A stretch of DNA of 17,618 nt from Rickettsiales bacterium (GTDB taxonomy: Bacteria; Pseudomonadota; Alphaproteobacteria; Rickettsiales; UBA1997): positions 1 through 17,618 of the forward strand of contig CANGQE010000006.1 of assembly GCA_947455845.1 (NCBI GenBank), read 5' to 3'. Position numbers and translations under genes: made by a program. Below, in pieces: positions 13,074 through 17,618 of this stretch. Positions within the stretch are counted from its first letter, which is position 1. Each line of letters starts with the position of its first letter. The notes beneath the pieces are model-generated. The model had not been told where the DNA came from. It saw nothing but the letters and a program-made list of their open reading frames with translations, and did not search any database.

Positions 13074-14471
13074 ATGTTCAAAATCGCAATTATCGGCCGA
13101 CCTAATGTTGGGAAATCTACGCTGTTTAATAAATTAGTCGGCAGAAGTTTTGCCATTACCGACAACACCCCCGGTGTTACGCGCGACCGCAAAGAATCGA
13201 AAGCCAAGCTTGGGCCGCTTGAGTTCATGGTTATTGACACCGCAGGTCTGGAAAATCAAATTACCGATAAATCTTTGGAAAAAAGAATGGTCGAGCAAAC
13301 CGAACTTGCGGTTGACGATGCTGATCTTTGTTTATTCGTAGTCGACAGCAAAGAAGGTGTAACCAATACCGATTTTTATTTTGCGCAATGGTTAAAAAAA
13401 CTTAACAAAAAAACCATTTTACTAGCCAATAAATGCGAGAATTTGCACGAGGAAGTTTTTGAAAAAGAATACTACAAATTAGGCTTCGGCAAGCCAATCG
13501 CCATCTCAGCCGAACACAAATTAGGCTTTGGTGATTTATACGACAAAATCGCTCCTGAAATTGAAGAATATGAAGCTAATTTTGCTTCAGCTCTGGTAGA
13601 AGTTGATGATGAAAAATCTCTTTTACAAATTGCAATTGTTGGTCGTCCTAATGCCGGAAAATCAACTTTTTTAAATCGCATTTTAGGAACCGATCGCATG
13701 ATTACCGGCCCCGAAGCCGGCATTACGCGTGATGCCATCACCATTGAACATGAATTTCAAGGCCACAAAATTCGTTTAATCGACACCGCCGGAATTAGAA
13801 AAAAAGCTAACATCACCCAAAAGTTAGAAAAAATGTCAAGCTTCGACAGCTTTAGAGCCATCCGCTTCGCCCAAGTTGTAATTTTATTAATCGACGCCAA
13901 TTCACTTCTAGATCACCAAGACGTTGCTCTTGCCGGTGAGATTTTAAAAGAAGGGCGCGGCTTGGTTTTTGCGATTAATAAAATTGATTGTGTAACAGGT
14001 GACAAGGAAGTTTTTTTACGCGAAGTGCGCACTCAAATTCAATCGCTACTACCACAAATTGAAGGCGCTCCAATTGTTGGAGTTTCGGCAAAAACGGGTT
14101 ACAATGTTGAAAAATCTTTGGAATTTGCTCTAAAAACTTACGAACAATGGCAGACTTACATCCCAACCAACAAGCTTCACGACTGGTTGAAAATGGCTGA
14201 GCAAAAACACTCACCAAAATTGTACAAGGGCAAAGCGATCAAATTAAAATACGCCACACAAATCAAAAAACGTCCGCCAACTTTTGCTGTTTTCACCAAT
14301 CACATCAAACCTTTAGAGGGTTCTTACGAACGTTATTTGGTGAATTTTTTACGGGATTATTTTGATTTAAAATTGACACCAATTCGCTTAGTTTTACGTA
14401 AAAGCGAAAATCCTTTTGCAGATAGGGTAGAGAAGACTTTTTCGAAGAAGTTACACAAGCCGAAGAAATAA
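13074..14471 (+). CDS. der: Ribosome-assembly GTPase Der (EngA)
   Basis: Der is an essential GTPase with two tandem GTP-binding domains that acts in maturation of the 50S ribosomal subunit. Domain 1 has G1 GRPNVGKST (8-16), G3 DTAG (55-58), G4 NKCE (119-122) and G5 SAE (145-147). Domain 2 has G1 GRPNAGKST (190-198), G3 DTAG (237-240), G4 NKID (302-305) and G5 SAK (338-340). A KH-like domain follows from about 355, with the family stretches AIKLKYATQIKKRPPTF and VNFLRDYF. The length of 465 aa is normal and the tail is basic (KKLHKPKK). The ATG at 13074 gives G1 right at the N-terminus; the leader (CCTACTTAAATC) lacks a Shine-Dalgarno sequence. The stop is 8 bp from a MITE-like element. Confidence 0.98.
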   Translation: MFKIAIIGRPNVGKSTLFNKLVGRSFAITDNTPGVTRDRKESKAKLGPLEFMVIDTAGLENQITDKSLEKRMVEQTELAVDDADLCLFVVDSKEGVTNTDFYFAQWLKKLNKKTILLANKCENLHEEVFEKEYYKLGFGKPIAISAEHKLGFGDLYDKIAPEIEEYEANFASALVEVDDEKSLLQIAIVGRPNAGKSTFLNRILGTDRMITGPEAGITRDAITIEHEFQGHKIRLIDTAGIRKKANITQKLEKMSSFDSFRAIRFAQVVILLIDANSLLDHQDVALAGEILKEGRGLVFAINKIDCVTGDKEVFLREVRTQIQSLLPQIEGAPIVGVSAKTGYNVEKSLEFALKTYEQWQTYIPTNKLHDWLKMAEQKHSPKLYKGKAIKLKYATQIKKRPPTFAVFTNHIKPLEGSYERYLVNFLRDYFDLKLTPIRLVLRKSENPFADRVEKTFSKKLHKPKK

Positions 14472-14479
14472 TGCTTAAG

Positions 14480-14636
14480 GGCACTGTCGCAAATCAAAAT
14501 TTTCTAAGAAATTTTTTTGACACGCAGTGCAACTCGTTCTATTAAAAACAAATTTACGAGTAAAGGTAAGCGTACCTAGATGTACGTGCGTTTCAAAAAA
14601 ATAAGAATTGCGAAAAGTTTGATTTGCGACAATGCC
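14480..14636. mobile_element. 157-bp MITE-like foldback element with 25-bp terminal inverted repeats
   Basis: The ends 14480-14504 and 14612-14636 are inverted copies with 23 of 25 matches, beginning GGCACTGTCGCAAATCA and GGCATTGTCGCAAATCA. Similarity resumes further in: ATTTTTTTGACACGCA (14511-14526) faces the complement of 14587-14602 with one mismatch. It encodes no transposase. The tips resemble, from memory, IS6/IS26-type ends (GGCACTGTTGCAAA), so it may be moved by such a transposase. No 8-bp target duplication is visible; TTAA occurs near both ends (14475-14478 and 14638-14641), which may be chance. It fills most of the gap between der and nnrD. Confidence 0.8.
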
Positions 14637-14730
14637 ATTAAATGACGAATATGCTGACACTAATGATGAGCCGGCAACTCTAAATTCTGCACCAAAACCA
14701 CCGATTTTTCATACTATTAAAAATTTCTAA
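14632..14730 (+). CDS. Possible small ORF or gene remnant beside the MITE
   Basis: A 32-codon frame runs from an ATG inside the right end of the MITE to TAA at 14728. It reads MPLNDEYADTNDEPATLNSA and then a proline/lysine-rich tail ending IKNF. The composition (acidic, then PKPP) looks protein-like rather than random, but no family is recognisable and there is no Shine-Dalgarno sequence. On the other side of the element an ATG overlaps the der stop (TAATG at 14469-14473) and opens a 24-codon frame that ends inside the element. The two may be parts of one small gene after der that the insertion broke. Simple excision at the TTAA sites does not restore an open frame, so this remains a suspicion. 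Confidence 0.25.
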   Translation: MPLNDEYADTNDEPATLNSAPKPPIFHTIKNF

Positions 14731-14748
14731 TCAATCACACCAACCTCA

Positions 14749-15570
14749 GTGCCTAACTTTTTATACCAAATTGCATTAAAACAACTAGCCCGCAAACCAG
14801 ATTCTAACAAAGGAGATTTTGGCCATGTCTTAATTATTGGCGGAGATTCTGGAATGGGTGGTGCAGTAATCATGGCGGCTGAAGCGGCCTATCGCGCCGG
14901 CGCCGGCAAAGTTACGGTTTTAACTCGAGAAGAAAATTGGACTGCACTTTTGGCGCGACTTCCTAACGCAATGATGCTTCCCTCCGCCTCTTCCGAGGCA
15001 AAAATCTTTGCCAATAAAAATGTCATCGTAATTGGCTGCGGCCTTGGTAAATCTGAATGGGCCCAAGAACTATTTGAAATGACAATGGCTACTAATCTAC
15101 CAAAAGTAATCGATGCCGATGCCTTAAATATTTTAAGTGAGAGCAAAAAAACTTTTGATTTAGAAAATGCAGTAATCACTCCTCATGTCGGAGAAGCGGC
15201 GCGATTGCTGGGAGTTTCAACTGAAGAAATTCAGAAAGATCGCGAGACTTCCGTCAAAAAACTTTACAAAAAATTTGGCGCCGTCTCAGTTTTAAAAGGT
15301 CAAAACACTCTAGTTTTTAATGGAGAAGAAATACTACACCAATGCTCTTTCGGAAATGCTGGAATGGCTACCGCCGGAATGGGCGACGTGCTTTCCGGCC
15401 TGATTGGCGGTCTAATAGCACAAAATTTAGAAAATGAAAAATCAGCTATTGTCGGCGTAAATATTCACGCTCTCGCCGGTGATTTAGTAGCCAAAAAACA
15501 AGGCGAAATTGGCATGATGCCTAGCGACTTATTCGAATATATTCCACAAATCATCAATGAAATTATTTAA
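14749..15570 (+). CDS. nnrD: ADP-dependent NAD(P)H-hydrate dehydratase
   Basis: NnrD dehydrates the damaged, hydrated forms of NADH and NADPH back to the active cofactors, using ADP (ATP in some relatives); it has a ribokinase-like fold. The 273-aa protein matches the C-terminal half of YjeF. Landmarks are KGDFGHVLIIGGDSGMGGA (21-39), AAYRAGAGKVT, VIGCGLGKS (near 97-105), DADALN (122-127), TPHVGEAARLLG and the nucleotide/catalytic signature GNAGMATAGMGDVLSG (near 203-218). The usual N-terminal epimerase domain (NnrE) is missing, so this is a stand-alone dehydratase. The start is GTG at 14749 in the context CCAACCTCAGTG, without a Shine-Dalgarno sequence. Its stop overlaps that of the convergent waaA by 4 bp. 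Confidence 0.93.
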   Translation: MPNFLYQIALKQLARKPDSNKGDFGHVLIIGGDSGMGGAVIMAAEAAYRAGAGKVTVLTREENWTALLARLPNAMMLPSASSEAKIFANKNVIVIGCGLGKSEWAQELFEMTMATNLPKVIDADALNILSESKKTFDLENAVITPHVGEAARLLGVSTEEIQKDRETSVKKLYKKFGAVSVLKGQNTLVFNGEEILHQCSFGNAGMATAGMGDVLSGLIGGLIAQNLENEKSAIVGVNIHALAGDLVAKKQGEIGMMPSDLFEYIPQIINEII

Positions 15571-16829
15571 GCAGAATTAGAAATTTCATTAATCTTCACC
15601 ACCAACTTCCTGACAATATCATCTGAACTTTCAATTACCTTAGAAGCTCTGTCCGCCATGTCGCTGCGACTTTTATCATCTAACAAAAACACTCGCACCT
15701 GATTCGATAATTGCTCTAAATTATCAACCATCACACAAGAATTTTTCTGTTCTAAAATTTGGTAAATTTCTTTAAAGTTAAACACCTTGCGACCTGAAAT
15801 AACCACGCATCCTAACTTAATTGCCTCAAAAGGATTGTGACCGCCGATCTCCATTAAAGAGCCACCGAGAAAAGTAAAATTTGCTAAACGGTAAAAAATT
15901 CCCAGCTCGCCTAAAGTGTCAGCAAGATAGATTTCTGTAGAGCTTTCAATATTCTGGTTTTTGCTGCGCTGAGCAGAATTTAACGTGCCAAATAATGATT
16001 TGATTTCGTCAGCACGATTTGGATGACGCGGTACAATGATAGTTAAAAGATCCGGAAAATCTTTTTTTAAGAGCTGGTGAGTTTGTACTACAAACTCTTC
16101 TTCACCTTTGTGAGTACTAGCCGCAAGCCAGAATTTCCGTGAGCCGATTTGTAATTTTAATTTTTCTAATTCCGCTTCACTAAAATTCAAATTTTGCGCT
16201 TGTGATTTTAGGTTACCGTAAAATGAAACTTCTTGCTTAGTGAGTTTTTGCAGGCGTTTTTTATCCTCCTCAGTTTGAGCAAAAATTGCCGAAAAATAAT
16301 CAAAAATTGAGAAACCAACCATTCGAGCCCAGCGCCATTTTTTAGCCGATTTTTCCGACATGCGGGCATTGACTAAAAAGGTAGCAGAACCCATGTTAGC
16401 AGCTTCGTAAATAAGGTTAGGCCAGATTTCTGATTCGACAAAAATTGTGGTTTTTGGTTGCCAGAAATTTAAGAAACTTAACACGCAGTAATAAGAATCA
16501 ATCGGCAGAAATTGATGAATGACCTTGCCCTTAAAATTAGGAATTTTTGTCGCGATGATTGATGCCGAAGTAAGAGTTGTGGTAGTGAATAAAATTGAAG
16601 TTTGTGGAGAAAATTTAAGTAGCTCTTCCACTAAAATTAATGCCGAATTCATTTCACCAACACTAACTGCATGAAGCCAGATCACATCACCTTCAGGACG
16701 CAGTTGAGTAGGATGTCCGAAACGCTCTTTTAGGCGTTTTTTATCTTCTTTCTTTTTAGCAATACGGTAGAAAAGATAAATTTCGATGAAGGGAAAGAGA
16801 ATAACAGAAAGTATGCGGTAGATTAACAT
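15567..16829 (-). CDS. waaA: 3-deoxy-D-manno-octulosonic acid (Kdo) transferase
   Basis: WaaA (KdtA), a GT30 glycosyltransferase on the cytoplasmic face of the inner membrane, adds Kdo from CMP-Kdo to lipid IVA and so starts the LPS core. The 420-aa length is typical. It has an N-terminal membrane anchor (about 1-21), the block IWLHAVSVGEMNSA with the probable catalytic base E59 in SVGE, FVESEIWPNL (130-139), and the C-terminal signature FLGGSLMEIGGHNPFEAIKLG. Whether it adds one, two or more Kdo residues cannot be read from the sequence. The ATG at 16829 gives the expected anchor; the leader (TTATTACAAAA) lacks a Shine-Dalgarno sequence. It lies 124 bp downstream of the UbiH-like gene, with a heptamer element between. 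A functional waaA implies that the organism makes lipid A-Kdo. Confidence 0.96.
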   Translation of the reverse strand: MLIYRILSVILFPFIEIYLFYRIAKKKEDKKRLKERFGHPTQLRPEGDVIWLHAVSVGEMNSALILVEELLKFSPQTSILFTTTTLTSASIIATKIPNFKGKVIHQFLPIDSYYCVLSFLNFWQPKTTIFVESEIWPNLIYEAANMGSATFLVNARMSEKSAKKWRWARMVGFSIFDYFSAIFAQTEEDKKRLQKLTKQEVSFYGNLKSQAQNLNFSEAELEKLKLQIGSRKFWLAASTHKGEEEFVVQTHQLLKKDFPDLLTIIVPRHPNRADEIKSLFGTLNSAQRSKNQNIESSTEIYLADTLGELGIFYRLANFTFLGGSLMEIGGHNPFEAIKLGCVVISGRKVFNFKEIYQILEQKNSCVMVDNLEQLSNQVRVFLLDDKSRSDMADRASKVIESSDDIVRKLVVKINEISNSA

Positions 16830-16850
16830 TTTTGTAATAATGAATTTTGA

Positions 16851-16952
16851 AGTTAACAGTTAACAATTATCAATTAACAGTTGGTGGATTGAACAAATGT
16901 TAATTGATAATTGTTAACTGTTAACTGCATTGATAATTGTTAACTGTTAACT
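16851..16952. repeat. Heptamer palindromic element with an extra arm, upstream of waaA
   Basis: The left arm (16851-16882) holds CAGTTAA, CAATTAT, CAATTAA, CAGTTG. The loop reads GGTGGATTGAACAAATG. The right arm (16899-16926) is its complement. A third, direct copy of the right arm follows at 16931-16952, ending one base before the stop codon of the UbiH-like gene. It is the longest copy here and shows internal duplication. Confidence 0.88.
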
Positions 16953-16953
16953 T

Positions 16954-17618
16954 TCAAAACCCCCCAGCACTCTTAATAAAAAAATTCTTCAAGCGAGGAA
17001 TTTTATTTACCAAGCCCAAGCCTAGGTCACGAGCAAAGCCAATTGATAGGCTCTTACTTTCAAAAAGTGAATTTAAAATATCGGTAGCCACCAACATTTT
17101 ACGCGCCTCAATTTTAGCTTTTTTATTGTAAGAATCGATCAGGCTTTGACTGGAGATATCTAAGCCACCTACAAGATTATTTTTTACTAATTCGCACAAA
17201 ATTTTAATGCCTGAAATTGCCAAATTAAAACCCTGACCGGCAATTGGATGCACACCAGCAGCAGCATCTCCTATTAGTAGCATTTTTTTGTGATAAAATT
17301 TTTCAGCTTCAATCAAAATTAAAGGGTAAGAAAATTTTTCTGAAATTACCGAAGTTTTTCCTAAACAATTTTCCATTTTTTTGGTTAATTGCTGAATAAA
17401 ATTTTCTTCATCTAAGCTTAAAATAGCTGATCCGATCTTATCTGGCGCGATCCAAACAATTGAAGAATGATTAGGGTTTTGCAGTGGTAAAATTGCTAAC
17501 GGACCACCCGGTAGAAATTTTTCGTAAGCGACATTTTCGTGGGAGCGTTCGTGCTCAATGTTAAAAACAATGGCGGTTTGGTGGTATTTTTTTTGGGTGG
17601 TGTGAATTTGGTAGAGGT
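16954..17618 (-). CDS. UbiH/UbiF/COQ6-family FAD-dependent monooxygenase, 3' part
   Basis: About 220 C-terminal residues of a ubiquinone-biosynthesis hydroxylase are visible; the frame is open to the right edge, so the N-terminal dinucleotide-binding domain lies outside. These flavoproteins hydroxylate the ubiquinone ring precursor using NAD(P)H and O2. Landmarks are YEKFLPGGPLAILPL and the second FAD motif LLIGDAAAGVHPIAGQGFNLAI, typical of the family, although the residue after GDAA is Ala where many members have His or Gln. The C-terminal helix with EARKMLVATDILNSLFES also fits. An internal ATG at 17376 is not the true start, because the conserved FLPGGPLAILP block lies upstream of it. Which ring position it modifies (UbiH, UbiF, UbiI or UbiL type) cannot be told from this part. 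Confidence 0.9.
   Translation of the reverse strand, partial: LYQIHTTQKKYHQTAIVFNIEHERSHENVAYEKFLPGGPLAILPLQNPNHSSIVWIAPDKIGSAILSLDEENFIQQLTKKMENCLGKTSVISEKFSYPLILIEAEKFYHKKMLLIGDAAAGVHPIAGQGFNLAISGIKILCELVKNNLVGGLDISSQSLIDSYNKKAKIEARKMLVATDILNSLFESKSLSIGFARDLGLGLVNKIPRLKNFFIKSAGGF

Noticed and set aside
14475..14660. Minus-strand 61-codon ORF across the MITE
   Set aside because: It spans the element and both junctions and looks like a chance open frame through the inverted repeats, not a transposase fragment.
1228..16952. Heptamer repeats considered as a CRISPR-like or satellite array
   Set aside because: The copies are dispersed between genes, palindromic and different in length, with no regular spacers or cas genes.
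16954..17376. A separate 140-aa gene starting at the internal ATG at 17376
   Set aside because: The same frame is open to the window edge and encodes conserved UbiH-family sequence upstream, so the ATG is internal to a longer gene cut by the window.

Overview
The window looks like a low-GC alphaproteobacterial chromosome segment. Support: the long alphaproteobacterial-type FtsH, a porphobilinogen synthase with a cysteine-free (magnesium-type) metal site, HemW, Kdo transferase WaaA (so a Gram-negative outer membrane), and a UbiH-family ubiquinone hydroxylase. AT-rich coding sequence, many intergenic palindromes and almost no Shine-Dalgarno sequences would fit a Rickettsiales- or Holosporales-like lineage, but that finer placement is a guess. 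Most genes are conserved housekeeping genes.

Layout. Minus strand, 9331 down to 90: hemW, a group II PLP-dependent amino-acid decarboxylase, ftsH, a TpsB/FhaC-type outer-membrane transporter with no visible TpsA partner, dnaN and recF. The dnaN-recF order is the classical replication pair, without dnaA here. Plus strand from 9469: an FTR1/EfeU iron permease, convergent with hemB (minus). hemB is divergent from trpC (plus) across only 59 bp. Next come a type II toxin-antitoxin pair of the HI1419/HI1420 kind (minus), der (plus), a 157-bp MITE-like foldback element beside a small ORF, and nnrD (plus). nnrD meets waaA (minus) tail to tail with a 4-bp overlap. The 3' part of a UbiH-like monooxygenase runs off the right edge.

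Functionally, hemW, efeU and hemB form a loose iron/heme neighbourhood, and dnaN/recF serve replication and repair. FtsH handles membrane-protein quality control, Der ribosome assembly, NnrD repair of damaged NAD(P)H, WaaA lipid A-core synthesis, and the UbiH-like enzyme ubiquinone synthesis. The toxin-antitoxin pair is the clearest accessory module, and its antitoxin has the only strong Shine-Dalgarno sequence I see.

The most distinctive content is intergenic. A palindromic element built from heptamers of the form CARTTAN, with a conserved loop near TTGAACAAATG, occurs at six loci. At four genes (ftsH, efeU, hemB, the antitoxin) the stop codon and last few codons lie inside it. A second, GC-rich palindrome occurs at 1-66 and 6547-6648, and a CCTGAA/TTCAGG hairpin repeat at 1268 and 6501. 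A stack of hairpins lies between ftsH and the fhaC-like gene. I found no tRNA, rRNA, CRISPR array, complete IS or clearly novel multi-gene defence or biosynthetic system. The best leads are the repeat family, the MITE and the Shine-Dalgarno-poor leaders.
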